The notes: generated by a model from the sequence alone, not told the origin. A stretch of 64,000 nucleotides of DNA from Sphingomonas mali NBRC 15500 (GCF_001598415.1 NZ_BCYX01000020.1:29308-93307); one strand, 5' to 3'; shown: positions 1-8,608, counted from the first letter of the stretch. Numbers and translations are program-made.

Positions 1-158
1 TCAAGAAGAAGCTCCAGCGCGAAGGCGTGTATCGCGAGATGAAGCTGCGCCGCCATTACGAGAAGCCCAGCGAGAAGCGTGCGCGCGAGCGTGCCGCTGC
101 CGTCCGCCGCGCGCGTAAGCTCGAGCGCAAGCGGATGGAACGCGACGGGGCCAAGTAA
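1..158 (+). CDS. rpsU: 30S ribosomal protein S21, C-terminal part (cut by window start)
   Basis: Reading from base 3 gives about 51 residues ending at TAA 156-158. The peptide starts inside the protein and carries the S21 signature: a basic stretch, then [20 protein letters not shown], then a run of Arg/Lys/Ala to the C-terminus. S21 is a small, very basic protein of the 30S subunit involved in translation initiation. The 5' end lies outside the window, so start, promoter and upstream neighbours cannot be judged. The next gene begins 110 nt downstream on the same strand. Confidence 0.9.
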   Translation, partial: KKKLQREGVYREMKLRRHYEKPSEKRARERAAAVRRARKLERKRMERDGAK

Positions 159-268
159 GGCCTTCACGTCGCTTTCGTGAGGGCTTGCGAGCCGCGGCCC
201 TCCGACCTACCGAGAACAGCGTGTCCCGGCCGCGGTCGTACGCGGCCTTCCCGTCGAGGCTTGCTCCC

Positions 269-913
269 ATGTCCGTGACCGCCGTTCCCCTTCAGCCCGT
301 CAAGCGCAGCTATATCTGGCTGTTGTGGATCGGCATCGCCGTCGCGGTGATCGCCGCGTTCCTGCTCGCGCGACAGGGCGATGACCTGTTCACCAGGTCG
401 CAGCGCGGTTGGGGCGTCAAGACGACATCGTCCGGCCTCAAATACGAAGTGCTCAAGGCGGGCACCGGAGCCTCTCCGACGGACACCGACGTAGCGCTGG
501 TCCAGTATGAAGGCCGGCTGCGCAACGGTAAGGTCTTCGACAAGTCGCAACAGCCGATGCCGATGCCGGTCAAAGGCGTCGTCCCGGGTTTCAGCGAAGC
601 GCTGAAGCTGATGCACAAGAATGAAAAGATCCGGGTGTGGATTCCCGCGAGCCTCGCTTATGGCGCGCAGGACCAGAAGGATCAGCAGGGCAATGTCGTC
701 CTGCCGGCGAATTCGCCGCTGATGTTCGACATCGAACTCAAGGATTTCCTGCCGCAAGCGGTGGTCGAACAATATCAGCGGCAGATGCAGATGATGAACG
801 GCGGCGGTGCCGGCGGCATGGGCGGTCCCGGTGGGCCCGGCGGTGCGCCTGGCGGTGCCGGTGGTCCGCCCCCGGGCGGCGGCGAGAGCCTCGTCCCTCC
901 TCCAGGACAGTGA
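269..913 (+). CDS. FKBP-type peptidyl-prolyl cis-trans isomerase, membrane-anchored (copy 1)
   Basis: 214 residues. A short cytoplasmic N-terminus is followed by one transmembrane segment (about residues 14-36) and then an FKBP domain facing the periplasm. The domain shows the family blocks VQYEGRLRNGKVFDKS, GVVPGFSEALKLM and RVWIPASLAYG. The C-terminal 40 residues are Gly/Pro/Met-rich and low complexity. FKBP domains speed up prolyl isomerisation during folding of exported proteins. The ATG at 269 is chosen because GAGG lies about 10 nt upstream and the next residues lead into the membrane segment; an in-frame start at 185 would add a basic unstructured tail. It is the first of three tandem paralogues. 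Confidence 0.88.
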   Translation: MSVTAVPLQPVKRSYIWLLWIGIAVAVIAAFLLARQGDDLFTRSQRGWGVKTTSSGLKYEVLKAGTGASPTDTDVALVQYEGRLRNGKVFDKSQQPMPMPVKGVVPGFSEALKLMHKNEKIRVWIPASLAYGAQDQKDQQGNVVLPANSPLMFDIELKDFLPQAVVEQYQRQMQMMNGGGAGGMGGPGGPGGAPGGAGGPPPGGGESLVPPPGQ

Positions 914-924
914 ACCGACAAAAC

Positions 925-1608
925 ATGGCTGACACGATTGCTTCCAAGGCGCCCGCAAAGGCGCCGCTCGATCCGCGTGCGAAACGCGTCCTGTGGCTGG
1001 GCATCGTGCTCGCCGTGCTGGGCGCCGGCGCCCTGCTGTTCAGCATGTTCATGTGGTGGGGCGGCAGCGCGCGCGACTCGCTGTCGATGACGTTCAATTC
1101 CTGGGCGCCGGGCGTGAAGACCACCGCGTCGGGGCTGCAGTACAAGGTGCTGACCCCGGGCAAGGGCAAGAACCCGACGGACACGGATGTCGCGCTGATC
1201 AATTACGAAGGAAAGTTGCTCGACGGCACGACCTTCGACAAGTCGCAGCAGCCGACTCCGATGCCGATCAAGGGCGTGGTCCCGGGCTTCAGCGAAGCGC
1301 TCAAGCTGATGAGCAAGGGCGCGAAGTTCCGCGTCTGGATCCCCGCCAAGCTCGGCTATGGCGACAAGGGCGCGGGCCCGATTCCGGCCAACGCGACCCT
1401 GGTGTTCGATATCGAGCTGATCGACTTCCTGCCGCAGGCGGTGATCGAGCAATATCAGAAGCAGATGATGCAGAGCATGGGCGGCGCTGGCGGCGCGGGT
1501 GGACCTCCGGGAGCCGGTGGTCCTCCGGGCGCTGGTGGCACGGTTCCGGGCGGCGAGCCTGCCCCGACGAGCAGCGCCCCGGCACCTGCCGCGCCGACCG
1601 GCAAGTAG
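925..1608 (+). CDS. FKBP-type peptidyl-prolyl cis-trans isomerase, membrane-anchored (copy 2)
   Basis: 227 residues, starting 11 nt after copy 1 ends, so very likely cotranscribed. The layout is the same: an Ala/Lys-rich cytoplasmic tail, one transmembrane helix (about residues 21-43), an FKBP domain with LINYEGKLLDGTTFDKS, GVVPGFSEALKLM and FRVWIPAKLGYG, and a Gly/Pro/Ala tail. The core is very close to copy 1 and copy 3, which suggests recent tandem duplication. The loop after LGYG is shorter than in copies 1 and 3, which have a QRDGQG-type insert. The function, a periplasmic folding catalyst, is from family knowledge. Confidence 0.88.
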   Translation: MADTIASKAPAKAPLDPRAKRVLWLGIVLAVLGAGALLFSMFMWWGGSARDSLSMTFNSWAPGVKTTASGLQYKVLTPGKGKNPTDTDVALINYEGKLLDGTTFDKSQQPTPMPIKGVVPGFSEALKLMSKGAKFRVWIPAKLGYGDKGAGPIPANATLVFDIELIDFLPQAVIEQYQKQMMQSMGGAGGAGGPPGAGGPPGAGGTVPGGEPAPTSSAPAPAAPTGK

Positions 1609-1619
1609 GCGACAACGTC

Positions 1620-2162
1620 ATGCGCCTGAAGATCGCGGAGGCTTGCCTGATCGGCGCGGCGTCGGTCGCTATCGGCGTCGTGCCGGCGCTCGCGAAGAAG
1701 GTACCGGTCGCCAAGCGGTCGACTGTTGCCAAGCGGGCTGCCGCAGCCAAGGCGCCGGCGGTCCCGCTCTCGCCCGAAGACGCTTTCCTCGCCAGGAACC
1801 GCAAGCTGCGCGGTGTGATCCAGACGGCGTCGGGCGTGCAATATCGCGTGATCAAGCCTGCGACCGGCGCGCATCCGACCGATACGGATATCGCGCTGGT
1901 CAATTACGAGGGCAAGCTGGTCGATGGCACGAGCTTCGACAAATCGGCCCAGCCGACGCCGATGCCGGTTTCGGCGGTGGTGCCGGGCTTCAGCGAAGCG
2001 CTGAAGCTGATGGCCAAGGGCGAGACGCTGCGGGTGTGGATCCCGTCGCGGCTGGCTTATGGCGCGGAGGATCAGCGCGACGGGCAGGGCAAGGTCGTCA
2101 TCCCGGGCAAGTCGACTTTGGTGTTCGACATCGAACTGGTGGACTTCCAGCCGCAATCCTGA
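1620..2162 (+). CDS. FKBP-type peptidyl-prolyl cis-trans isomerase, secreted (copy 3)
   Basis: 180 residues, ATG 11 nt after copy 2. Unlike its neighbours it has a cleavable-looking signal sequence (hydrophobic stretch ending VVPALAKK) instead of a membrane anchor, followed by a Lys/Ala-rich linker and a complete FKBP domain (VNYEGKLVDGTSFDKS, VVPGFSEALKLM, RVWIPSRLAYG). It ends soon after the domain and lacks the Gly/Pro tail. It is probably a soluble periplasmic isomerase made from the same transcript as the two anchored copies. Confidence 0.87.
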   Translation: MRLKIAEACLIGAASVAIGVVPALAKKVPVAKRSTVAKRAAAAKAPAVPLSPEDAFLARNRKLRGVIQTASGVQYRVIKPATGAHPTDTDIALVNYEGKLVDGTSFDKSAQPTPMPVSAVVPGFSEALKLMAKGETLRVWIPSRLAYGAEDQRDGQGKVVIPGKSTLVFDIELVDFQPQS

Positions 2163-2246
2163 TGTGCGGATGGCCGGTAGCGCGCGGTACCAGTCCCGGG
2201 CGCATCGATATTTGGTTTCCGGGCTGATTGAACGCCGGTCCTCGCT

Positions 2247-2669
2247 CTAGCCCTCCATTCGTTCGATATTGGCCAGTACGCGCTGCAGCAGGTCGATCAG
2301 AATATCATGCTCACCGGGTGACAGCCCCGCAGTCGCCTCGCGATTGCCCTGTTCGAGTATGGCGCGCCCTGCCGGGAGTCGCGCGCGCGCTTCGTCGGTG
2401 AGCGAGACCAGACTTGACCGGCGGTCGCGCGGGTCGGGGCGGCGGCGGATGACGCCGTCGCGTTCCATGCGCGTGAGCAATTGGGCCATGGTCGGCTGCT
2501 CGACTTTCGCCAAACGCGCCAGCTCGGTCTGCGACAATGCCCCTCCGTCCCTGAGCGCTGTGAGTACCGGCAGTTGCGCGGTGGCGAACCCCAATTCCTT
2601 CAACCGAGCGTCGCCGATCCGGGAAAGGCCGCGCGCGATCCGGCTAAAATAGTGGCCTGGCGTCTTCAT
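2247..2669 (-). CDS. MarR-family transcriptional regulator
   Basis: 140 residues. The winged-helix core is clear: LPVLTALRDGGALSQTELAR, then a recognition segment VEQPTMAQLLTRMERDGVI and the wing RRRPDPRDRRSSLVSLTDEA. MarR proteins are dimeric ligand-responsive repressors. The ATG at 2669 is preferred over one at 2693: a purine-rich GGGTGGGA precedes it, and the 2693 start would run into the operator. It diverges from a FAD monooxygenase gene, and two matching imperfect palindromes lie between them, so it probably represses both genes. The inducer is unknown. Confidence 0.85.
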   Translation of the reverse strand: MKTPGHYFSRIARGLSRIGDARLKELGFATAQLPVLTALRDGGALSQTELARLAKVEQPTMAQLLTRMERDGVIRRRPDPRDRRSSLVSLTDEARARLPAGRAILEQGNREATAGLSPGEHDILIDLLQRVLANIERMEG

Positions 2670-2696
2670 TGGTTCCCACCCGGAATCGAGCATTGC

Positions 2697-2731
2697 ATAG
2701 CATCCTATGTTTATAATATAGGCTCCTATGT
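2697..2731. promoter_or_regulatory. Divergent promoter region with two MarR-type operators
   Basis: Two copies of ATAG[CG][AC]TCCTATGT lie at 2697-2710 and 2718-2731, exactly 21 bp apart, which is two helical turns. Each is an imperfect palindrome of the form ATAGG..CCTAT. A perfect TATAAT hexamer (2712-2717, + strand) lies between them. Binding of two repressor dimers on the same DNA face would cover the -10 element. No good -35 was found. Confidence 0.7.
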
Positions 2732-2748
2732 AAATGAAGGAGCCAATT

Positions 2749-3879
2749 ATGACAACAATATCGCGGATCGCGATTATCGGTGGCGGACCGGGCGGACTGA
2801 TGCTCGCGCGCCTGCTTCAGGTGCGCGGCTTCGCGCCGATCGTGTTCGAGCGCGATCACCATGCCGACGACCGGCCGCAGGGCGGGTCACTCGACCTGCA
2901 CGCGGAGACTGGGCAGCGTGCGATGCGGCTAGCCGGATTCGAGCGCGAGTTCCTTGCCGAGGCTCGGCCCGAGGATCAGGGCGACCGGCTATACGATTCT
3001 GCGGGGCGCTTGCTGTTCGACCGCGACGGGCAAGGCGACGATCGACCCGAGATTGATCGCAGCGCGCTCCGGGCTATTTTGCTCACCGCGCTCGCGCCTC
3101 AGACGGTGCGCTGGGGCGCGAAGGTGGAGATGGTGCGGCCGTCGGCGGACGGCGGATATGAGGTTGTCTTCAACGGGCGGGCCGAGCGTTTCGACCTTGT
3201 GGTCGGCGCGGATGGGGCATGGTCGCGCGTGCGGCCGTTACTGTCGGATGTGGTGCCGATCTACGAGGGCGTCACCCTGATCGAATTGGGTTTCGAAACC
3301 GCGCAGCACCCGCAACTCGACGCGCTGGTCGGGAACGGCAAGATGTTCGCGGTGGGCGACGATCGCATCCTGATCGGCCAGCGTAACGGCATGGGGCATA
3401 TTCGCGGCTATGCCGGGCTGCGCATCGATGAAACGACCGCGCGCACGCTGCAAGAGGCGCCGGCCGACCGAATCCGGGCCGATACGCTTGCGGCCTTTGC
3501 GGGTTGGGCCGACACGCTGCTGGAGGTGATCGAGCGCGGCGACCTGCTCGCCGCACGGCCGCTATACGCGCTGCCGGTCGGGCATCACTGGGACAGCCGG
3601 CCTGGCCTGACCCTGCTCGGTGACGCCGCCCACCTGATGTCGCCATTCAGTGGCGAGGGCGTCAACCTGGCCCTGGCCGATGCGGTCGACCTGGCCGAGG
3701 CATTGGCCTCGGGGGAGGGCTGGGCGGCGATCGCGCGTCATGAGGCAGCGATGATCGAGCGTGCGATCCCTGCCGCCGCGGGTGCGGCGCGGGGGCTGCA
3801 GGGGACGATGTCTCGGGACGGACTGGCGAATACGCTCGACCATTATCGCGAACGGGCGAGCGACGAGGTTATCCGATAG
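2749..3879 (+). CDS. FAD-dependent monooxygenase, TetX-like
   Basis: 376 residues. The N-terminal Rossmann motif IAIIGGGPGGLMLARLLQ binds FAD ADP. An Arg/Asp-rich segment (DDRPQGGSLDLH) and the second FAD motif LLGDAAHLMSPFSGEGVNLA near residue 295 place it in the group A aromatic hydroxylase fold. TetX-type enzymes hydroxylate small aromatic or polyketide substrates using NAD(P)H and O2; the substrate cannot be read from sequence. The ATG at 2749 has AAGGAG eight nt upstream, whereas the ATG at 2734 has none. Control by the divergent MarR protein fits a drug- or xenobiotic-response unit. Confidence 0.85.
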   Translation: MTTISRIAIIGGGPGGLMLARLLQVRGFAPIVFERDHHADDRPQGGSLDLHAETGQRAMRLAGFEREFLAEARPEDQGDRLYDSAGRLLFDRDGQGDDRPEIDRSALRAILLTALAPQTVRWGAKVEMVRPSADGGYEVVFNGRAERFDLVVGADGAWSRVRPLLSDVVPIYEGVTLIELGFETAQHPQLDALVGNGKMFAVGDDRILIGQRNGMGHIRGYAGLRIDETTARTLQEAPADRIRADTLAAFAGWADTLLEVIERGDLLAARPLYALPVGHHWDSRPGLTLLGDAAHLMSPFSGEGVNLALADAVDLAEALASGEGWAAIARHEAAMIERAIPAAAGAARGLQGTMSRDGLANTLDHYRERASDEVIR

Positions 3880-4006
3880 CCCCAGCCTCGACCCGCCGGG
3901 CTAACGCCGCTGCTACCCTTCGGCCGTCCCGCGTAGTCACACCTGCATATCGCGCACTTGCATTACGAACGATCCGGGCGCATCGGCGGCGGGCAAGGAG
4001 GTGGCG

Positions 4007-5446
4007 ATGACTGCCGCTGAGACTGCCTTGCTGCTAGCCCGGCTCCAGTTCGGGTTCACCGTCAGCTTTCACTTCATTTTTCCCAGCTTTTCGATCGGCC
4101 TGGCGAGCTACCTGATGGTGCTCGAAGGACTGTGGCTGCGCACGGGAAAGCCGGTCTATCTCGACCTGTTTCGCTTCTGGGTGAAGATCTTCGCCGTCGC
4201 GTTCGCCATGGGCGTCGTGTCGGGGATCGTCATGTCCTATCAGTTCGGCACCAACTGGTCGGTCTTCTCGGATAAGGCCGGGCCGGTGATCGGGCCGTTG
4301 ATGGCCTATGAGGTGCTGACTGCCTTCTTCCTCGAAGCCGGGTTCCTGGGCGTGATGCTGTTCGGGATGAAGCGCGTGGGGAGGAAGCTCCATTTCGCGG
4401 CGACCTGCATGGTCGCGCTCGGCACCTTCATCTCCGCCTTCTGGATCCTGAGCGTCAACAGCTGGATGCAGACGCCGACCGGGTTCGCGATGAACGCCCA
4501 GGGGCAGTTCGTCGTCGCCGGATCCTGGGCAGCGGTGATCTTCAATCCCAGCTTTCCGTATCGCTTGGTGCATACGGTGATCGCGGCGTATCTGACGACC
4601 TCGCTGGTGGTGGGCGCGTGCGGGGCCTGGCATTTGCTGCGAGCCAAGCGAGTGCAGGTCGATGCGACGTCTGATGGCACGCAAGCGTCGCATCAAGCGG
4701 CTCGCAAGATGTTTAGTATGGCCATGTGGATGGCCGCGCTCGTCGCGCCGGTGCAGATCCTGGCGGGGGACCAGCAGGGCCTCAACACGCTCGAACACCA
4801 GCCGGCCAAGGTGTTGGCGATGGAAGGCGATTTCGATCCGAGCCCGAACGGGGCGCCGCTGGTGCTGTTCGGCTTGCCGTCCAATGTCGACGGCAAGGTC
4901 CATTACAAGGTCGAGATTCCTTATGCGGGGTCGCTGATCCTGAAGCACGATCCCCATGCGCCGCTTCAAGGCCTGAAGGACTTCCCGCGCGATCAATGGG
5001 CGCCGGTGGCGGTCGTGTTCTGGTCGTTCCGGGTGATGGTCGGACTGGGTCTCGCCATGCTCGGGCTGGGATTGTGGAGTTTGGTCGCGCGCCTCCGGCG
5101 CAAGCTGTACGACTGGACATGGCTGCACCGCGCGGCGCTGGTGATGGGACCCTCGGGTTTCGTCGCGGTGATCGCGGGGTGGATCACGACCGAGGTCGGG
5201 CGCCAGCCCTGGACGATCTATGGCCTGCTCAGGACCAGCCAATCGGCCTCGCCGCTGGCCACGCCCGCCGTCGCCACGTCGCTGGCGGCGTTCGTCATCG
5301 TCTATTTCGCGGTGTTCGGGATCGGCGTCTGGTACATCCTGAAGCTGATGCAGAAGGGGCCCCAAGCGCACGAGCCCGAATTGTCCGACGCGCCGATCCG
5401 GACCGCCGGAATCACCCCCGCGGCGCAGACGGGAGGCGAATCATGA
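4007..5446 (+). CDS. cioA: Cytochrome bd-type ubiquinol oxidase subunit I (cyanide-insensitive type)
   Basis: 479 residues with about nine membrane helices. Signatures are ARLQFGFTVSFHFIFPSFSI with the N-terminal haem-ligand His, the segment LMAYEVLTAFFLEAGFLGVM, and GWITTEVGRQPW. The quinol loop is short, as in CIO-type oxidases rather than the long-loop E. coli CydA type. With subunit II it oxidises ubiquinol and reduces O2 to water in the cytoplasmic membrane. The ATG at 4007 is chosen because AAGGAG ends at 4000, six nt upstream; a GTG at 4001 would abut the ribosome site. The stop overlaps the cioB start (ATGA). Confidence 0.93.
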   Translation: MTAAETALLLARLQFGFTVSFHFIFPSFSIGLASYLMVLEGLWLRTGKPVYLDLFRFWVKIFAVAFAMGVVSGIVMSYQFGTNWSVFSDKAGPVIGPLMAYEVLTAFFLEAGFLGVMLFGMKRVGRKLHFAATCMVALGTFISAFWILSVNSWMQTPTGFAMNAQGQFVVAGSWAAVIFNPSFPYRLVHTVIAAYLTTSLVVGACGAWHLLRAKRVQVDATSDGTQASHQAARKMFSMAMWMAALVAPVQILAGDQQGLNTLEHQPAKVLAMEGDFDPSPNGAPLVLFGLPSNVDGKVHYKVEIPYAGSLILKHDPHAPLQGLKDFPRDQWAPVAVVFWSFRVMVGLGLAMLGLGLWSLVARLRRKLYDWTWLHRAALVMGPSGFVAVIAGWITTEVGRQPWTIYGLLRTSQSASPLATPAVATSLAAFVIVYFAVFGIGVWYILKLMQKGPQAHEPELSDAPIRTAGITPAAQTGGES

Positions 5447-6456
5447 CCGTCGATCCCACGCTCGCTTACATCTGGGCGTTCGTCATTGCCTTCGCGGTAT
5501 TCATGTACGTGGTGATGGACGGCTTCGACTTGGGCATCGGCATCCTGTTCCCTGCGTTCGGCGTCGGCGAGGAGCGCGATCAGGCGATGAACGCGATCGC
5601 GCCGGTATGGGATGGCAACGAGACCTGGCTGGTGCTGGGCGGCGGCGGGCTGATGGCGGCGTTCCCGCTCGCGTTCGCGATCCTGATGCCGGCAATGTAC
5701 CCGCCAATCATCGCGATGCTGCTCGGCCTGGTGTTTCGCGGCGTCGCGTTCGAGTTCCGCTGGCGCGATCCGCGGCACCGTGCGTTCTGGGATTTGGCAT
5801 TTACCGCAGGATCGGTGACCGCGGCGCTGGCGCAAGGGATCGTGCTCGGCGCGCTGCTTCAGGGCGTGCACGTCACGGGCCGCGCTTATGGCGGCGGCTG
5901 GCTCGACTGGCTGTCGCCCTTCTCGCTGCTGACGGGCGTCGGGACGGTCGCGGCCTATGCGTTGCTGGGCAGTTGCTGGCTGATCTTCAAGACCGAGGGC
6001 GGGACGCAGGCGCATGCCTATCGCCTGGCGCGAATCGCGGGCGTGGCCGCGGCATTGGCGGTGGTGGCGGTCAGCGTCGCGACATTGTTCATCGCCGGCG
6101 GCGATTATCAGCATCGCTGGCTGACTTTTCCCAACGTGCTATTCGCGGCTCAGGTACCGCTGCTCGTCGGTATCCTGTCGGCCGCGTTCTGGTGGGCGCT
6201 GCTCAGGAAGAAGGAATTGTTGCCCTTCCTGCTGACGCTCGGTCTTTATCTGCTGTGCTTCGCTGGGCTCGGGATCAGCATGTTTCCGTACATCGTGCCC
6301 GGCGCTGTCAAGGTGGTCGACGCTGCGTCCCCCGCGAACAGCCAGACCTTCATGCTGATCGGCACCGCGATCATGGTGCCGCTGATCCTGAGCTACACCG
6401 CTTGGTCCTATTGGGTGTTCCGCGGCAAGGTTGGCGAATCGGCGGGCTATCATTGA
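5443..6456 (+). CDS. cioB: Cytochrome bd-type ubiquinol oxidase subunit II
   Basis: 337 residues, polytopic. The N-terminal block AVFMYVVMDGFDLGIGILFP and the following PVWDGNETWLVLGGGGLMAAFP are diagnostic of CydB/CioB. It pairs with subunit I and has no haem of its own in this family. The start overlaps the cioA stop by four bases and the stop overlaps the next small gene, so all three are translationally coupled. Confidence 0.93.
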   Translation: MTVDPTLAYIWAFVIAFAVFMYVVMDGFDLGIGILFPAFGVGEERDQAMNAIAPVWDGNETWLVLGGGGLMAAFPLAFAILMPAMYPPIIAMLLGLVFRGVAFEFRWRDPRHRAFWDLAFTAGSVTAALAQGIVLGALLQGVHVTGRAYGGGWLDWLSPFSLLTGVGTVAAYALLGSCWLIFKTEGGTQAHAYRLARIAGVAAALAVVAVSVATLFIAGGDYQHRWLTFPNVLFAAQVPLLVGILSAAFWWALLRKKELLPFLLTLGLYLLCFAGLGISMFPYIVPGAVKVVDAASPANSQTFMLIGTAIMVPLILSYTAWSYWVFRGKVGESAGYH

Positions 6457-6575
6457 TGGCGGACGAAGCCGGTCCATTATGGAAACGTCTCGGCTGGATG
6501 GCGGCGATCTGGGCGGCTAGCGTGGTGGCGCTGGCTGTCGTGGCGACGGCGATCCGCAGCGTTCTCCACGCTTGA
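6456..6575 (+). CDS. DUF2474-type small membrane protein of the bd oxidase operon
   Basis: 39 residues: MADEAGPLWKRLGWMAAIWA followed by one hydrophobic helix and a short basic end. The ATG shares its A with the cioB TGA. Single-helix proteins with a KRLGWM..IWA.S motif are the usual third gene of CIO operons and correspond in position to CydX-type stabilising subunits. That role is inferred from family and position. Confidence 0.8.
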   Translation: MADEAGPLWKRLGWMAAIWAASVVALAVVATAIRSVLHA

Positions 6576-6625
6576 TCGCCGATCGCGCTTGGGCCAGTGA
6601 AAGCGACACGATGACGGGGGAAGAG

Positions 6626-6931
6626 ATGTCGCAGGAACGGCTGACGCACGAGGATTTCGCGCCGCATGTGGGCACCGACTTCACGGTGCCGGCGGAGGAC
6701 GATTCGGTATTGATTCACTTCACGCTGACCGAGGTCAAGGTACTGAGCCATAAACCCGGTTTCGGCGACTTCCGCGATCCGTTCCAGCTGACGTTCAGTG
6801 TCGCGACGCAGGACGTCTTTCCGCAGGGGCTCTATCAGCTGACGCATCCGGTGTTGGGCGAGCAGGATATCTTCCTGGTGCCAGCAGCGAAGAGCGACGC
6901 TGGAGTCGATTATTGCGCGACATTCAACTGA
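6626..6931 (+). CDS. DUF6916-like protein
   Basis: 101 residues, soluble, no signal peptide. The sequence (THEDFAPHVGTDFTV..., DPFQLTFSV, FPQGLYQLTHPVLGEQDIFL, ending ATFN) resembles the DUF6916 family, which is usually encoded beside tail-collar (MdpB-like) proteins, as here. Function unknown. The ATG at 6626 has GGGGGAAG just upstream; an in-frame ATG at 6611 would add five residues. The last eight bases overlap the convergent GNAT gene. Confidence 0.6.
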   Translation: MSQERLTHEDFAPHVGTDFTVPAEDDSVLIHFTLTEVKVLSHKPGFGDFRDPFQLTFSVATQDVFPQGLYQLTHPVLGEQDIFLVPAAKSDAGVDYCATFN

Positions 6932-7454
6932 GGCCGTCGGGCGCCCAGTCCATTTCCAGATAGATATCCTCTTCGCGGATCACGTTGAATCCCATTCGAT
7001 TGTAGAGCGATCTCGCCGGATTGGTGCGTTCGACGAAGATGTCGACCCCCTTGCCTCGCGCCCGGGCATAGTCCTGAAGAGCGGTGATGATCGCGGTGCC
7101 GATGCCATTGGCGCGGCTGCCGGGCATCAGCGCGATGTCGACGATATGGGCGCGGGTGCGCCGCTCGTTGAGATAAAGCCGGCCGACGGGAACGCCATCG
7201 CGTTCGAGCACATCGTACCTCGTATCGGCCAGGAAAGAGCGATAATGCTTCCGCTGCGCACTGAACTGTTGGATCAGAAAGGCGCGCTTCTGCTCCTCGG
7301 ACCACGGCACGAGAGCAAGCTCATCGGCGCGCGTGGACGCGAAGAGCTGCATCAGGAAAGGCAAATCATCATCGGTTTCCGGCCGAAGCGAAAAGCCCTT
7401 GGACAGCAAAGCCTCCGGCAGCGAAAATGCCGGAGGCCCAACGGTTTCGGTCAT
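6924..7454 (-). CDS. GNAT-family N-acetyltransferase
   Basis: 176 residues. The acetyl-CoA loop is visible as ALMPGSRANGIGTAIITALQ (R/Q-x-x-G-x-G/A type), preceded by VGRLYLNERRTRAHIVDI and followed by VERTNPARSLYNRMGFNV, a classic GNAT C-terminal beta/alpha unit. It probably acetylates an amine on a small molecule or protein; the acceptor is unknown. It lies ten nt downstream of the three tail-collar genes on the same strand and is probably cotranscribed with them. Confidence 0.83.
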   Translation of the reverse strand: MTETVGPPAFSLPEALLSKGFSLRPETDDDLPFLMQLFASTRADELALVPWSEEQKRAFLIQQFSAQRKHYRSFLADTRYDVLERDGVPVGRLYLNERRTRAHIVDIALMPGSRANGIGTAIITALQDYARARGKGVDIFVERTNPARSLYNRMGFNVIREEDIYLEMDWAPDGLS

Positions 7455-7464
7455 GATGGGTCGA

Positions 7465-7998
7465 TCAGTTACGCGCCGGAAAGACGCCTTGCAGCGCGAT
7501 GATGAAGGTGACCGCCAGATACGGCTGACTATTGTTGTGCGGCTGCGACCCGCCGGCCAGCGAGATCGACTGGGGGGCCAGCGGAATCTGACTGGTGGGC
7601 GCGGCGGCGGCATAGAGCTGATTGGGCGACGAATTGGTGAACAGCGAGTTCGTACTCGGCGTTTCGCCCGGGTTGGAATTCGCGATCACCGCGCCCGAAA
7701 TCGGGTGAGTGTGCGCCGGCATTTCCGTTGTCAGCAGCGTGACGTTATTCTCACCGCCCGTTTCGCCAAGGTCGCGCGGAGTCAGGCCGGGGCCGTTGCC
7801 CGGATGCATCGGCGCACGACCCTGCAGATCCGGCAATTGGAAATTCGTCGTTCCGTTGCCGCCGTAGGTCGTGCCGAGCAACGAGAACAATGCCGTATTC
7901 TGCGAGATAGGGAGTAGCTGGCCATTGCACAGAGCCCAGCCAATGGGCGCGAAATTGCCAGCGAACATGCGGATTTCGGCAACGTAAGGATCGGCCAT
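7465..7998 (-). CDS. Phage tail-collar domain protein (MdpB/microcystin-dependent-protein type), copy 1
   Basis: 177 residues. The collar-domain pattern is clear: VAEIRMFAGNFAPIGWALCN, GQLLPISQNTALFSLLGTTY, LPDLQGRAPMH, then EMPAHTHPISGA, and a C-terminal SQPYLAVTFIIALQGVFP. Proteins of this type occur in phage tails and, without other phage genes, as secreted or surface proteins of unknown role. No other phage gene is nearby, so a prophage is unlikely. It is third in transcription order of three tandem paralogues. Confidence 0.85.
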   Translation of the reverse strand: MADPYVAEIRMFAGNFAPIGWALCNGQLLPISQNTALFSLLGTTYGGNGTTNFQLPDLQGRAPMHPGNGPGLTPRDLGETGGENNVTLLTTEMPAHTHPISGAVIANSNPGETPSTNSLFTNSSPNQLYAAAAPTSQIPLAPQSISLAGGSQPHNNSQPYLAVTFIIALQGVFPARN

Positions 7999-8014
7999 TA
8001 TTAGTCCTTCCGCG

Positions 8015-8572
8015 TCAATTCTGGGATGGGTAAATGCCTTGCAGCGAGATGATGAAATTGATGCACAGGTAGGGCATCATGTTATCATGCGGCTGGCTGT
8101 TCCCCGTGGCGCCGATGATGCCGGCCAACATCGGCTTCAAGTCGCCGGCGACCGGAGTCTTGCTCGGATCAGTATAAAGTTGGGCCGAATTTCCGCCGAT
8201 CGCCTGTTTGGGTCGGCATGGCATGGTGTTGGAGGCGGGCGCGTCGTTGGTCGGATCGACGTTGTTCGCGACCGGCCGGTGACCGTGATTTGGCAATTGG
8301 CCGATAGTCAACGTCACCTGTTCGGTGCCGGCTGCCTCTCCGATGACGCGCGTCGAAAGTCCGACGCCGGTACCCATATGAAGCGGAATCCGGCCCTGAA
8401 GATCAGGAAGATTGAAGGTGGACTGGCCATCGCCGCCATAGGTGGTGCCGATGAGCTGGAACAATGTGTCGTTCTGCGAGATCGGCGTGCTCTGCCCGCT
8501 GCAGAACGCAAAACCGAGTGGCGCGAAATTGCCGCCAAACATCCTGATTTCACCAATATAAGGAAACGCCAT
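8015..8572 (-). CDS. Phage tail-collar domain protein, copy 2
   Basis: 185 residues with the same scaffold: YIGEIRMFGGNFAPLGFAFC, GQSTPISQNDTLFQLIGTTY, LPDLQGRIPLHMGTG, QLPNHGHRPVA, and CINFIISLQGIYP at the end. The middle variable segment (about residues 105-150) differs from its neighbours, as is usual in this family. It starts 36 nt after copy 3 ends on the same strand. Confidence 0.85.
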   Translation of the reverse strand: MAFPYIGEIRMFGGNFAPLGFAFCSGQSTPISQNDTLFQLIGTTYGGDGQSTFNLPDLQGRIPLHMGTGVGLSTRVIGEAAGTEQVTLTIGQLPNHGHRPVANNVDPTNDAPASNTMPCRPKQAIGGNSAQLYTDPSKTPVAGDLKPMLAGIIGATGNSQPHDNMMPYLCINFIISLQGIYPSQN

Positions 8573-8608
8573 TGTGAGCCTCTCATTCGCGATCTTGCGC
8601 GGTTCCGA

